Positions 18,374-26,666 of a stretch of DNA of 64,000 nt are shown here, one piece after another. The translations under genes and the position numbers were made by a program. The notes beneath the pieces are model-generated. The model saw only the letters and a program-made list of their open reading frames with translations, was not told the origin of the DNA and made no database searches. Every line of letters starts with the position of its first letter. The stretch's first letter is position 1. This DNA is from Achromobacter sp. MYb9 (GTDB lineage Bacteria; Pseudomonadota; Gammaproteobacteria; Burkholderiales; Burkholderiaceae_B). Location of the stretch: positions 248,001 to 312,000 of the forward strand of contig NZ_PCOQ01000004.1 of NCBI RefSeq assembly GCF_002975275.1. Reading direction: 5' to 3'.

Positions 18374-19396
18374 TTAGCTGGTGAGTTTCTTCAGGACTTC
18401 CGCCTTGGCCGTGTCGTAGTCGGCGGCGGTGATCAAGCCCTTGTCCAGCAAGTCCTTCAACTGCTGCAGGCGCGCGGCGGGGTCGACGGGAGCGGCCGCG
18501 GGCGCCGCCGGTTGCGCTGGCTGCGCGGGCTGGCCCTGGCCAACGCCCAATCCCGCCGCCATCGTCTGCCCCAGCGCGGCGCCGGCCGCCAAGCCGGCAC
18601 CGATGCCGGCGATGCCGCCTTCGTTCTGCGCCGCCAGCGGGATCGAGGTGGCCGTCTGGTACTGGGTGAACTTGCCCAGGTCGCCCGCCATGCCCATCGA
18701 AATCCGCGTGTCCAGCGCCTTTTGCAGTTCTTCGGGCAACGACACGTTTTCCACCGTGAAGTTGTCCAGCTTGACGCCATAGCGGTCGAACACCGGCGCC
18801 AGCTGTTCGCTGATGCTCTGCGACATCAGGCCTTGATTGCCGGCGATGTCCAGGAACGGCACCTTGGAGCCGCCCAGCGCCGTCGTCATCGCCGCGACGA
18901 CCATGTTGCGCAGTTGCGCTTCCAGGTCGTCGACCGTGTATTCGTCGCGCGTGCCACTGATTTCACGGTAGAACTTGGCGGGATCCGAGATCTGATACGA
19001 ATACACGCCGAACGCCCGCAGCCGCACCATGCCGAATTCGCTGTCGCGCAGCGTCACCGGCTGCGCCGTGCCCCAGCGACGGCCCAATTGCAGCCGTGTG
19101 CTGAAGAAAATCACGTCCGACTTGAAGGGCGACTCGAACAGCTTGTCCCAGTTCTTCAAGTAGGTCAGGATCGGCAGCGTCTGCGTGGTCAGCTTGTACA
19201 TGCCGGGACCGAACACGTCGGCCACCTTGCCTTCATTGACGAACACCGCCATCTGCGACTCGCGCACGGTCAGGCTGGCGCCGTACTGGATTTCGAAATC
19301 CTGCATGGGATGGCGCCAGGCGAGTACGCCGTCGCGATCTTCGTTCCATTGCAGGATGTCAATGAACTGCTTGCGAATAAATGAACCGAGACTCAT
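18374..19396 (-). CDS. SPFH/band-7 protein with C-terminal SHOCT domain (YdjI-like)
   Basis: A 340-residue SPFH-superfamily protein of the virion-core/YdjI type. It begins MSLGSFIRKQFIDILQWNE, has the SPFH beta-rich body (TVRESQMAVFVNEGKVADVF, and FGVYSYQISDPAKFYREI), and a helical stretch ending LDTRISMGMAGDLGKFTQYQ. Then come an Ala/Gly/Pro/Gln-rich linker at about 255-300 and a short SHOCT-type module at the end (RLQQLKDLLDKGLITAADYD). No zinc ribbon is present, unlike some YdjI proteins. Bacterial relatives recruit PspA-type proteins to membranes; no pspA gene is seen here. Confidence 0.85.
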   Translation of the reverse strand: MSLGSFIRKQFIDILQWNEDRDGVLAWRHPMQDFEIQYGASLTVRESQMAVFVNEGKVADVFGPGMYKLTTQTLPILTYLKNWDKLFESPFKSDVIFFSTRLQLGRRWGTAQPVTLRDSEFGMVRLRAFGVYSYQISDPAKFYREISGTRDEYTVDDLEAQLRNMVVAAMTTALGGSKVPFLDIAGNQGLMSQSISEQLAPVFDRYGVKLDNFTVENVSLPEELQKALDTRISMGMAGDLGKFTQYQTATSIPLAAQNEGGIAGIGAGLAAGAALGQTMAAGLGVGQGQPAQPAQPAAPAAAPVDPAARLQQLKDLLDKGLITAADYDTAKAEVLKKLTS

Positions 19397-19436
19397 GGAA
19401 AGTCCTCCCGTGTCAGATCGGATGCGGCGCGCCTGC

Positions 19437-19841
19437 TCAGGTCAGGCAGGCGGCGTTGACGACGCCAGCAGACAGCGAGATCGCGCCGATCAGGCCGCCC
19501 ATGGCGATATTGTTCTGTTCGATGGCTTCGTTCATGCCGCGGATGGTCCGGGCGACCACGACGTACACGACGATCTGCACCACCATGGCGGCGATGCCCC
19601 AAACCAGGAACATCACGAAGCTGGCGTGGACGGCAATGCTGGAGCACAGCGTGAAGCTGAAACCCACCAGCGCGCCGCCGTAGGACAGCACGGCGGCGAC
19701 ATTGCCTTCGCGGATCAGTTCGAATTCCCTGTAGCGCGTCACGGCGGTGTAAACCGCGGTGAAAATGCCCAGCATGACAAGCGCCGAGACGATATAGATC
19801 AGATAGGTCACCGCCGGATGCATCGCTTCTCCCATTGCCAC
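19437..19841 (-). CDS. DUF350 integral membrane protein
   Basis: A 134-residue protein with four TM helices, two on each side of a short charged loop (TRYREFELIREGNVAAVLSYG). This is the DUF350 (YjfL) pattern of duplicated two-TM units; the second half has FVMFLVWGIAAMVVQIVVYV. Function is unknown. In other bacteria DUF350 genes recur beside SPFH, PspA, DUF4178 and polyamine or ATP-grasp genes. Here it is first in a minus-strand run of five genes, and its start faces the aminopropyltransferase gene across a 71-bp gap holding a perfect inverted repeat. Confidence 0.88.
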   Translation of the reverse strand: MAMGEAMHPAVTYLIYIVSALVMLGIFTAVYTAVTRYREFELIREGNVAAVLSYGGALVGFSFTLCSSIAVHASFVMFLVWGIAAMVVQIVVYVVVARTIRGMNEAIEQNNIAMGGLIGAISLSAGVVNAACLT

Positions 19842-19854
19842 CCTCCCAATTGCG

Positions 19855-19886
19855 CGCAGTATATACGCGGCGTTCGATATACTGCG
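19855..19886. promoter_or_regulatory. perfect 10-bp inverted repeat in the divergent polyamine promoter
   Basis: CGCAGTATAT - 12 bp - ATATACTGCG, arms identical, centre-to-centre about 22 bp or two helical turns. It occupies the middle of the 71-bp gap between the DUF350 gene and the aminopropyltransferase gene, so one dimeric regulator could control both arms. No regulator gene lies in the cluster, so the binding protein is unknown. Confidence 0.6.
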
Positions 19887-19912
19887 AACGCATTTTTCGT
19901 GTCGGACACCTC

Positions 19913-21424
19913 ATGCGCGACCGCGTTCTCATCCTATCGGTATTGATCGTTGCTTCCTGCGGTTTGGGCTATGAGCTCATCAGCAGCGCGCTGGCCAGCT
20001 ATTTACTGGGCGATTCGATACTTCAGTTCTCTTCCGTCATCGGCTGCTACCTGTTCGCCATGGGCATCGGGTCGTGGTTGTCAAAATATGTAAGAGACGA
20101 AGACGTTTTGAATCGGTTTATCGACGTCGAACTGCTGGTGGCGTTATTGGGCGGCGTTTCCGCCGCGGTCCTGTTTCTGGTGTTCGCGTGGCTGTCGGCC
20201 CCCTTCCGCGCCGCCCTGTACGTGGGCGTCTTCGTCATCGGCCTGATGGTGGGGATGGAAATCCCGCTGGTGATGCGTGTCTTCAACCAGCGCAAGGCCG
20301 AATTCCGGGAGATCGTCAGCCGGGTGCTGACGTTCGACTATCTGGGCGCGCTGGCCGTATCCCTGATCTTCCCCTTGCTGCTGGCGCCCAAGCTGGGCCT
20401 GCTGCGCACCAGCTTCCTGTTCGGCATCATGAACGCCAGCGTGGCGCTATGGACCACCTGGCTGTTCCGCGCCGAGATCCGCCGCCCCGGCGAAAAAGCC
20501 ATCCGCGCCTGCGTGGTGATCGGCTTCCTGGCGCTAGGCTTCATGTATTCCTCCGCCATGACGGCCTGGGCCGAGAAAGGACTGTACGGCGACGACGTCG
20601 TGCACGCCGAAACCACGCCCTACCAACGCCTGGTGGTCACGCGCTGGCACGACGACCTGCGCCTGTACATCAATAACAACCTGCAATTCTCGTCGCGCGA
20701 TGAACATCGCTATCACGAATCGCTGGTGCATCCCGGCCTGCAGGCGCTGCCCTGGGCGCGCAATGTGCTGGTGCTGGGCGGCGGCGACGGCCTGGCCGTG
20801 CGTGAAATTCTTAAGTACAAGAACATTGAGCATGTCACGCTGGTGGATCTGGATCCCGCCATGACCGGCCTGTTCTCTCGCTCGGAACCGCTGGTCAAGC
20901 TGAATCAGGGGTCGTTGAAGGACCCGCGCGTCACCGTCATCAACGACGACGCTGGCCGTTGGCTGGAAACCCACGCCGAGGTCTACGACTTCATCGTGGT
21001 GGACTTTCCCGATCCCTCCAACTTCGGGTTGGGCCGGCTGTACTCGGTGCCCGTCTATCACCTGATGGCGCGCCACCTGGCCGAGAATGGCTACATGGTG
21101 GTTCAGTCCACCTCGCCCTACTTCGCGCCGCGCTCGTTCTGGAGCGTGGACGCCACCTTGAAGGAGGCGGGACTGAACACCTGGCCCTACCACGCCTACG
21201 TGCCGTCGTTCGGCGACTGGGGCTTCATCCTGGCCAGCAAGCGGCGCGACTACACGCCGCCCGACAAGATCACCGTCCCCACCCGCTACCTGGATCCCGC
21301 AACCACCCGCGAACTGTTCCACTTCCCGGCCGACATGCCAGCCTTGGCGATGCCGCCGAATCGTTTGAATGAGCAGTCGCTCGTGCGCTATTTCGACGAG
21401 GACTGGCGCAAGGTCATCCGCTGA
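19913..21424 (+). CDS. membrane-embedded spermidine synthase-like aminopropyltransferase
   Basis: A 503-residue fusion. Residues 1-220 hold about seven TM helices (VLILSVLIVASCGLGYELIS, then LYVGVFVIGLMVGMEIPLV). Residues 230-445 are a spermidine-synthase Rossmann domain with VLVLGGGDGLAVREI (289-293 GGGDG), acidic ribose-binding VDLDP and the active-site segment VVDFPDPSNFGLG (364-372), followed by LYSVPVYHLM. The catalytic Asp positions are present, so transfer to a polyamine or other amine is plausible; the acceptor is unknown. The start MRDRVLILSV is preferred over a TTG 78 bp upstream inside the operator region. It overlaps the amine-oxidase ATG by one base (TGATG). Confidence 0.88.
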   Translation: MRDRVLILSVLIVASCGLGYELISSALASYLLGDSILQFSSVIGCYLFAMGIGSWLSKYVRDEDVLNRFIDVELLVALLGGVSAAVLFLVFAWLSAPFRAALYVGVFVIGLMVGMEIPLVMRVFNQRKAEFREIVSRVLTFDYLGALAVSLIFPLLLAPKLGLLRTSFLFGIMNASVALWTTWLFRAEIRRPGEKAIRACVVIGFLALGFMYSSAMTAWAEKGLYGDDVVHAETTPYQRLVVTRWHDDLRLYINNNLQFSSRDEHRYHESLVHPGLQALPWARNVLVLGGGDGLAVREILKYKNIEHVTLVDLDPAMTGLFSRSEPLVKLNQGSLKDPRVTVINDDAGRWLETHAEVYDFIVVDFPDPSNFGLGRLYSVPVYHLMARHLAENGYMVVQSTSPYFAPRSFWSVDATLKEAGLNTWPYHAYVPSFGDWGFILASKRRDYTPPDKITVPTRYLDPATTRELFHFPADMPALAMPPNRLNEQSLVRYFDEDWRKVIR

Positions 21425-23064
21425 TGCAGCGCCGCAGCTTCCTGCTGGGCGCGGCTATCGCGGCGGTGGCGAGCACGGCCGGCTACTACCGGTCGCGCAT
21501 CGTCGAGACCACGCCGCACATCCATTACCCCGGCATGCAGGCCGGGCACGCCTTGCGCGACGGCGCGGCGCTGCCCGTTCCGTCCGCCAGCTACCGGCCT
21601 GACGTGGCCATCCTGGGCGCCGGCGTGGCCGGCCTGTCCTGCGCGTGGAAGCTGGCGCGGGAGGGGCACACGAATTTCGTCGTCGTCCAAGGTCCCGAAT
21701 TCGCCGGCAACGCGGCGGCCGGCCGGCAAGACGAGCTGGACTATCCGTTGGGCGCGCACTATCTGCCGCTGCCATCCATGGCGTCGACCCACGTGCGCGA
21801 GATGCTGGCCGACTTCGGCATCATCGAACGCGGCGCGGCCGAGCTGCGCCCGTATTACGACGAATCCATCCTGGTGCACTCGCCGCAAGAACGCCTGCTG
21901 CGCAACGGCCGATGGGAAGACGCCCTGCTGCCCATGACGGGATTGCCCGACGCGGACGTGGCGCAGCACCGCCGGTTCCTGGCATTGATTGACCGGCTCC
22001 ACACGCAGACCGGAAGCGACGGCCGCAAGGTCTTCAGCATTCCCATCGCGCTGTCGTCGCAAGATGCCGCGTGGCGCGTGCTGGATACGATCACGTTCAA
22101 GCAATGGCTGGACCGTGAAGGCTACACGTCGCCAGCCCTGCACTGGTACCTGAACTACTGCTGCCGCGATGACTATGGCGCGCAGTACGACGTGGTATCG
22201 GCCTGGGCCGGCCTGCACTACTTCGCCAGCCGCGACGGCCACGCCGCCAACGCGGGCGAAGGCGCGGTCCTGACCTGGCCCGGGGGATTGTCCGCGCTGA
22301 CGGACCGCATGCGCGACGCGATCACGCAAAAGTTGGGGCACGCGCGATGGCTGCTGGCGGGCACCGCGGTGCGCGTCAACGAGACGCCTGGCGGCACGCT
22401 CACGACTTGCGTGACCCCGGGCGCCACTCCCGGCGCCTACACGCTGCAATCGCGCCGCACGGTCTGCGCCATGCCGCTGTTCGTGGCCCAGCGCATCCTG
22501 CCGGACATCCGCGCATATGGCTACGACCCGGCGGCGCACGCCTCGCCGCACGCGCCGTGGCTGGTGTCGAACTTCGTGCTGGAAGGCTATCCGCTGGAAG
22601 CGCCCGGCGAACCGCTGTCCTGGGACAACGTGGTCTACCAGGGCCAGGCGTTGGGCTACGTCGTGTCCACGCACCAGCTGCTGCGCGTGACGCGGTCACC
22701 GCGCACGGTGTTCACCGCGTACCACGCGCTAAGCGGCCAGACGCCGAACGCCGCGCGCCAATGGCTGGCCACGACTCGCCCGCAAGACCTGCGCGACGAA
22801 GCCGCCGCCGACCTCGTGGCCGCGTATGGCCGCGAGTTCTGGCGCAATGCGCGCCGGCTTGATATCACGGTGCGCGGCCACGCCATGGCCACGCCACGAT
22901 GCGGCTACCTGTCCAATCCGGGACTCGCGGCGTTGCGCGAGGTCGACGGCCCGATCTTGTTCGCGCATGCGGACTTATCGGGCTATTCCGTCTTCGAAGA
23001 GGCCTCGTGGTGGGGCGTGGTGGCGGCCGGCCGAATTCTTGGGCAACCGCCGCCGCAAGCCTGA
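21424..23064 (+). CDS. Tat-type FAD-dependent amine oxidase/oxidoreductase
   Basis: A 546-residue flavoprotein. The N-terminus QRRSFLLGAAIAAVAS matches the twin-arginine pattern (RRxFL), suggesting export of a folded, flavin-loaded enzyme to the periplasm. A Rossmann FAD motif follows at about residue 62 (VAILGAGVAGLSCAWKLARE). The C-terminus has the amine-oxidase-type closing motif (ILFAHADLSGYSVFEEASWW). It is coupled to the aminopropyltransferase gene by a one-base overlap, which points to a polyamine or its derivative as substrate; the substrate is not determined by sequence. Confidence 0.82.
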   Translation: MQRRSFLLGAAIAAVASTAGYYRSRIVETTPHIHYPGMQAGHALRDGAALPVPSASYRPDVAILGAGVAGLSCAWKLAREGHTNFVVVQGPEFAGNAAAGRQDELDYPLGAHYLPLPSMASTHVREMLADFGIIERGAAELRPYYDESILVHSPQERLLRNGRWEDALLPMTGLPDADVAQHRRFLALIDRLHTQTGSDGRKVFSIPIALSSQDAAWRVLDTITFKQWLDREGYTSPALHWYLNYCCRDDYGAQYDVVSAWAGLHYFASRDGHAANAGEGAVLTWPGGLSALTDRMRDAITQKLGHARWLLAGTAVRVNETPGGTLTTCVTPGATPGAYTLQSRRTVCAMPLFVAQRILPDIRAYGYDPAAHASPHAPWLVSNFVLEGYPLEAPGEPLSWDNVVYQGQALGYVVSTHQLLRVTRSPRTVFTAYHALSGQTPNAARQWLATTRPQDLRDEAAADLVAAYGREFWRNARRLDITVRGHAMATPRCGYLSNPGLAALREVDGPILFAHADLSGYSVFEEASWWGVVAAGRILGQPPPQA

Positions 23065-23146
23065 TGCGGCGGGCGCGACGGATTCCCTCCTGCGCCGCCA
23101 TCCGCTGCAATACAATTCCCGGCCTCGACGCTTCGAATAAAAACTC

Positions 23147-24394
23147 ATGGGAAAGCACGTCATCGTCTTGGGCGCAGGCATTGTCGGTGTCTGCTGCGCG
23201 CTGGAGTTGCTGCGCCGCGGCGCGACCGTGACCTTGGTCGACAAGCAAGAACCCGGCATGGAAACGTCGATGGGCAACGCCGGCGTGCTGGCGCGCAGCT
23301 CGCTGATGCCGTTCAACCATCCCGGCTTATGGCGGCAACTGCCCCGCTTGCTGAAAAACGATACGGTCCAGTTCCGCTACCGCCCGCGATACCTGGCGCG
23401 GAACCTGGGCTGGGCGGCACGTTTCCTGATGCATGCGCGGCCCGCCGTTTTCCGCGAAACCGTCGAAGCCCTGGACGGCCTGATCCGGCTGTCCGCGCCC
23501 GAACACCTGAAACTGCTGGACGCTGCTGGCGCGCGCCATCGTTTGCGCGACACGGGATGGGTGTTCCTGTACCGCAGCGCAGCGGCCTGGGACGGGAGTG
23601 CGCTAGCCCGCGAGACCTTTGCCCGGCATGACGTGCCGACGCAGGTCCTTAGCCCCGCCGAACTGGCGGCAATGGAGCCAGCGCTTGCCCCCATCTTCCA
23701 TCGAGCGCTGTGGATCCAGGGATCGTATTCGGTCGACGACCCGCATGAGGTCGTTGCCGCCTATGCGGAATTATTCCTGCGGTCGGGCGGCATGTTCAAA
23801 CGCGCCGCCGCCACCGCCATCCGCCGCGATGGCCAGCGCTGGACGGTGCAGGGGTCCCAGGATTCCGAATCGCTGTCGGCGGATCAGCTGGTCGTGGCGC
23901 TGGGCCCCTGGTCCAAAGGCCTGTTGAAGACGACGGGCATCGACCTGCCCATGGCCTTCGAACGCGGGTATCACATGCACTACGGCGGCAAGGATGGCGC
24001 CCGCGTGAGCCGGCCCGTCTACGACACCGGCGGCGGTTACGTGCTGTCGCCCATGGCGCGCGGCCTGCGGCTGACCACCGGCGTCCAGCTGGACGATTGC
24101 GATGCGCCCGCCCGGCCCGACCAACTGGCGCTGGCGGAATCGCGCGCGCGCGAAGCATTCCCGTTGGGCGAACGCCTGGACCCTGCCGCCTGGTTGGGCC
24201 GCCGCCCCACCCTGCCCGACAGCCGCCCGATGATCGGCGAAGCGCCACGCCACCCAGGGCTATGGCTGGCGTTGGGGCACCAGCACATCGGGTTCAGCAC
24301 GGCGCCGGGCACGGCGAAGATTTTGGGCGAACTGATGTTCGACGAGGCAGCAGAATCCCGCTACCGGGCCTTCCGGCCCGGCCGGTTCCTCTAA
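23147..24394 (+). CDS. DadA-like FAD-dependent oxidoreductase (D-amino acid dehydrogenase family)
   Basis: A 415-residue DAO-fold flavoprotein. It begins with the dinucleotide motif VIVLGAGIVGVCCALELLRR, then the DadA-type loop ETSMGNAGVLARSS. Further on it has VDDPHEVVAAYAELFLRSGG and the closing segment WLGRRPTLPDSRPMIGEAP followed by LALGHQHIGFSTAPGTAK. Likely substrates are D-amino acids or related amino/imino acids; the specific one is unknown. It follows the amine oxidase gene by 82 bp on the same strand and could be read with the polyamine arm, though the link is only positional. Confidence 0.85.
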   Translation: MGKHVIVLGAGIVGVCCALELLRRGATVTLVDKQEPGMETSMGNAGVLARSSLMPFNHPGLWRQLPRLLKNDTVQFRYRPRYLARNLGWAARFLMHARPAVFRETVEALDGLIRLSAPEHLKLLDAAGARHRLRDTGWVFLYRSAAAWDGSALARETFARHDVPTQVLSPAELAAMEPALAPIFHRALWIQGSYSVDDPHEVVAAYAELFLRSGGMFKRAAATAIRRDGQRWTVQGSQDSESLSADQLVVALGPWSKGLLKTTGIDLPMAFERGYHMHYGGKDGARVSRPVYDTGGGYVLSPMARGLRLTTGVQLDDCDAPARPDQLALAESRAREAFPLGERLDPAAWLGRRPTLPDSRPMIGEAPRHPGLWLALGHQHIGFSTAPGTAKILGELMFDEAAESRYRAFRPGRFL

Positions 24395-24397
24395 CGG

Positions 24398-24422
24398 CCG
24401 CGCGGCCCCGAAAGGCCGCGCG
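24398..24422. terminator. GC-rich hairpin between convergent genes
   Basis: CGCGCGGCC - CCGAAA - GGCCGCGCG, a perfect 9-bp stem with a 6-base loop, between the DadA-like gene (plus) and the ABC ATPase gene (minus). No real T-run follows on either strand, so termination strength is uncertain. Confidence 0.4.
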
Positions 24423-24446
24423 ACGGTCTTCTGAGAAAAGCCGGAA

Positions 24447-25241
24447 TCAGCCCAGCAGCAACGCGTCGTCCGACAGCTTTTCGCCGCGCACGCGTTCGAA
24501 CATGGCCAGCAGGTCCGGCACGTCCATGCCGCGGCGTTCGTCGCCGGACACGTCCAACACCACCTGGCCTTGATGCAGCATTACCGTGCGGTCGCCCACG
24601 TCCAGCGCCTGGCGCATGCTGTGGGTGACCATCATGGTGGTCAGCTGATTCTCGGCGACGATGCGGGCCGTCAACTGCAGCACGAAGTCAGCCGTGCGCG
24701 GGTCCAGCGCCGCGGTGTGCTCGTCCAGCAGCAGGATGCGCGACGGCTGCAAGGCTGCCATCAGCAGGCTGACCGCCTGGCGCTGGCCGCCCGACAAGAG
24801 GCCGATGCGGTCGGTCAACCGGTTTTCCAGCCCCAGGCCCAAGGTGGACAGGCGTTCGCGGAAACCGTCCTTCATCGATGCCTTGACCGCCCGGCTGTAG
24901 CCACGGCGCGCGCCGCGCATTTGCGCCAGCGCCATGTTCTCTTCGATGGTCAGGTCTTCGCAGGTGCCGGCCATCGGGTCCTGGAACACGCGGGCCACGC
25001 GGCCGGCGCGCGCCCAGACGGGCTGGCGCGTGACGTCCACGCCATTGATGTCGATCCGGCCCGAATCCACGGGCAAGTCGCCCGACACCGCGTTCAGGAA
25101 CGTGGACTTGCCGGCGCCGTTGGAGCCGATGACAGTCACGAACTGGCCCGACGGAATATCCAGCGACATGCCGCGCAGTGCGCGGGTTTCGATGGGCGTG
25201 CCGGCGTTGAAAGTAATTTTGAGATCTTTAGCGGACAACAT
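24447..25241 (-). CDS. ABC transporter ATP-binding protein (TrpZ-type)
   Basis: ATPase of 264 residues. The start MLSAKDLKITF is chosen; the open frame upstream runs through a repeat-like region with no ATPase similarity. It has Walker A IGSNGAGKSTFLNAV, signature LLSGGQRQAVSLLMA and Walker B ILLLDEHTAALDPRTAD, where the usual Asp-Glu-Pro is Asp-Glu-His, as is common in this subfamily. It forms an importer with the upstream permease and receptor genes. The related TrpXYZ/YP-type systems carry aromatic amino acids or similar solutes; the substrate here is inferred only from that resemblance. Confidence 0.88.
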   Translation of the reverse strand: MLSAKDLKITFNAGTPIETRALRGMSLDIPSGQFVTVIGSNGAGKSTFLNAVSGDLPVDSGRIDINGVDVTRQPVWARAGRVARVFQDPMAGTCEDLTIEENMALAQMRGARRGYSRAVKASMKDGFRERLSTLGLGLENRLTDRIGLLSGGQRQAVSLLMAALQPSRILLLDEHTAALDPRTADFVLQLTARIVAENQLTTMMVTHSMRQALDVGDRTVMLHQGQVVLDVSGDERRGMDVPDLLAMFERVRGEKLSDDALLLG

Positions 25242-25280
25242 TTCAGTACTCCATTGTGCAGTCGCAGCACCCGCGCCGCA

Positions 25281-25381
25281 TGAAGCCGGCGCAGCCAGAC
25301 CGGGGCCGCCGCGGAGCCGGCTTTGCCGGTCCGCCAGCGGCGCCCCCTTGAGGGGGAAGCGCCACAAGCGCTTCGGGGGTG
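25281..25381. repeat. hairpin-rich intergenic repeat-like element
   Basis: The 144-bp gap between the permease and ATPase genes holds three adjacent hairpins: CCGGC-TTT-GCCGG (25317-25329), CCCCCT-TG-AGGGGG (25343-25356) and GAAGCGC-CACAA-GCGCTTC (25356-25374). From memory, sequence of this type recurs between genes in Burkholderiales genomes. Only one copy is seen in this window, so repeat status is not shown here. Confidence 0.4.
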
Positions 25382-25385
25382 GGCA

Positions 25386-26273
25386 TCATCCTTTCTTGCC
25401 GACCAGGCGGCGCTTGAGCATCGGGATGACCAGGGCGACCGTGACCAGTACCGCGGTGACGAGGTTCAAGTCCTGGGCCTTCAAGCCGATGAAATCGCTG
25501 TTCAGCGCCAGGGCGATGAAGAAGCGGTAGACGATGGCGCCGATGATGACGGCAAGGGTCGCCAGCATCAGTTTGCGCGACGGCAGAATGCTCTCGCCAA
25601 CGATCACCGCGGCCAGGCCGATCACGATGGTGCCGATGCCCATCGAGATGTCCGAGCCGCCTTGCGTCTGCGCGAACAGCGCGCCGGCCAAGGCGACCAG
25701 CGCGTTCGACAGCGCCATGCCGCCCAGGATCATGCGGCCGGTGTTGACGCCTTGCGCGCGGGCCATGCGGCCGTTGGAGCCGGTGGCGCGCACGGCCAGG
25801 CCGGTCTGCGTGGCGAAGAACCAGTCCAGCGCCAGCTTGGCCAGGATCACGATCACGATCAGGATCAGCGGGCGGGCGACGTAGTCGGAAATCCAGCCCG
25901 GCTGCAAGATCGTGAAGACAGTGGGTTCGGTGATCAGCGGCACGTTGGGCTTGCCCATGATGCGCAGGTTCACCGAGTACAGCGCGATCATCATCAGGAT
26001 GCTGGCCAGCAGGTCCATGATCTTGAGCTTCACGTTCAGCCAACCCGTTACCAGGCCCGCGGCCGCGCCGGCGAACGTGGCGATGATGGTGGCGGAAAAC
26101 GGATCGGTGCCCGAGGCGATCAGCGTGGCACAGACCGCGCCGCCCAGCGGGAAGCTGCCGTCAACGGTCAGGTCGGGGAAGCGCAGCAGGCGAAAGGAGA
26201 TAAACACGCCCAAGGCCACCAGGCTGAAGATCAGCCCGATCTCCAACGCGCCTAACAACGAGAACAATGACAT
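25386..26273 (-). CDS. ABC transporter permease (TrpY-type, branched-chain permease family)
   Basis: A 295-residue inner-membrane permease with about eight to nine TM helices. It begins LFSLLGALEIGLIFSLVALG and has RLLRFPDLTVDGSFPLGGAV, a segment characteristic of permeases paired with ABC_sub_bind receptors. The cytoplasmic loop (ATQTGLAVRATGSNGRMARA) matches the branched-chain permease ATPase-docking site. It lies 144 bp upstream of its ATPase gene and 393 bp downstream of the receptor gene, with a terminator hairpin in that second gap. Confidence 0.9.
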   Translation of the reverse strand: MSLFSLLGALEIGLIFSLVALGVFISFRLLRFPDLTVDGSFPLGGAVCATLIASGTDPFSATIIATFAGAAAGLVTGWLNVKLKIMDLLASILMMIALYSVNLRIMGKPNVPLITEPTVFTILQPGWISDYVARPLILIVIVILAKLALDWFFATQTGLAVRATGSNGRMARAQGVNTGRMILGGMALSNALVALAGALFAQTQGGSDISMGIGTIVIGLAAVIVGESILPSRKLMLATLAVIIGAIVYRFFIALALNSDFIGLKAQDLNLVTAVLVTVALVIPMLKRRLVGKKG

Positions 26274-26615
26274 GAGTCAAATCCAATCAGGGTAAGGAAG
26301 GTGCATATTAAAGACTTGAAACGTCGGATTTCTTGCGTTTGGGGGTCAGTTTTACCCCAGCTTTCGCAATAAACGTTTCCCGGTCCGCCATTTTCGCTTG
26401 TTTCCTGCCAAAGCGTCTCCACGCGTGTCGGCAATGCCGCAAGCGGAGTCGTACAAGACCGTTCAGGGAGCAAAAACGCCCGGTGCGGCGCGCGCCAGCA
26501 TGGCGGGGCACCCGGCAATTCAAGACCAGCAAACTGCGCCGGGCCGCGAGCATCTTGTGAACGCTGCCGCCCTGAAGACCATGGGGTAAGGCAAGACACA
26601 CCAAAAAAACTTAAC
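26274..26615. other. non-coding gap upstream of the permease gene
   Basis: About 340 bp without a credible gene. Short open frames exist on both strands but have basic, low-complexity translations, no ribosome-binding site and no recognisable domain. A small GGGGT...ACCCC dyad lies at 26342-26358. Because a strong terminator precedes it, this stretch probably carries a promoter or leader for the permease-ATPase pair, but I cannot point to convincing -35/-10 boxes. Confidence 0.4.
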
Positions 26616-26650
26616 AAAAACCCCGCGCACGCCGGGTAGGCGTGGCGGGG
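26616..26650 (-). terminator. rho-independent terminator after the ABC receptor gene
   Basis: On the minus strand, 17 bp after the receptor stop: CCCCGCCACGCC - TACCC - GGCGTGCGCGGGG, a 12-bp stem with one bulged base, followed by TTTTT. It separates the highly needed receptor from the permease and ATPase genes downstream. Confidence 0.85.
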
Positions 26651-26666
26651 TGCCTGCGGAACCGCT

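Noticed and set aside
26252..26617. 121-residue minus-strand open frame in the gap before the ABC permease gene
   Set aside because: It starts inside the terminator T-run, overlaps the permease start, has no ribosome-binding site and no recognisable fold.
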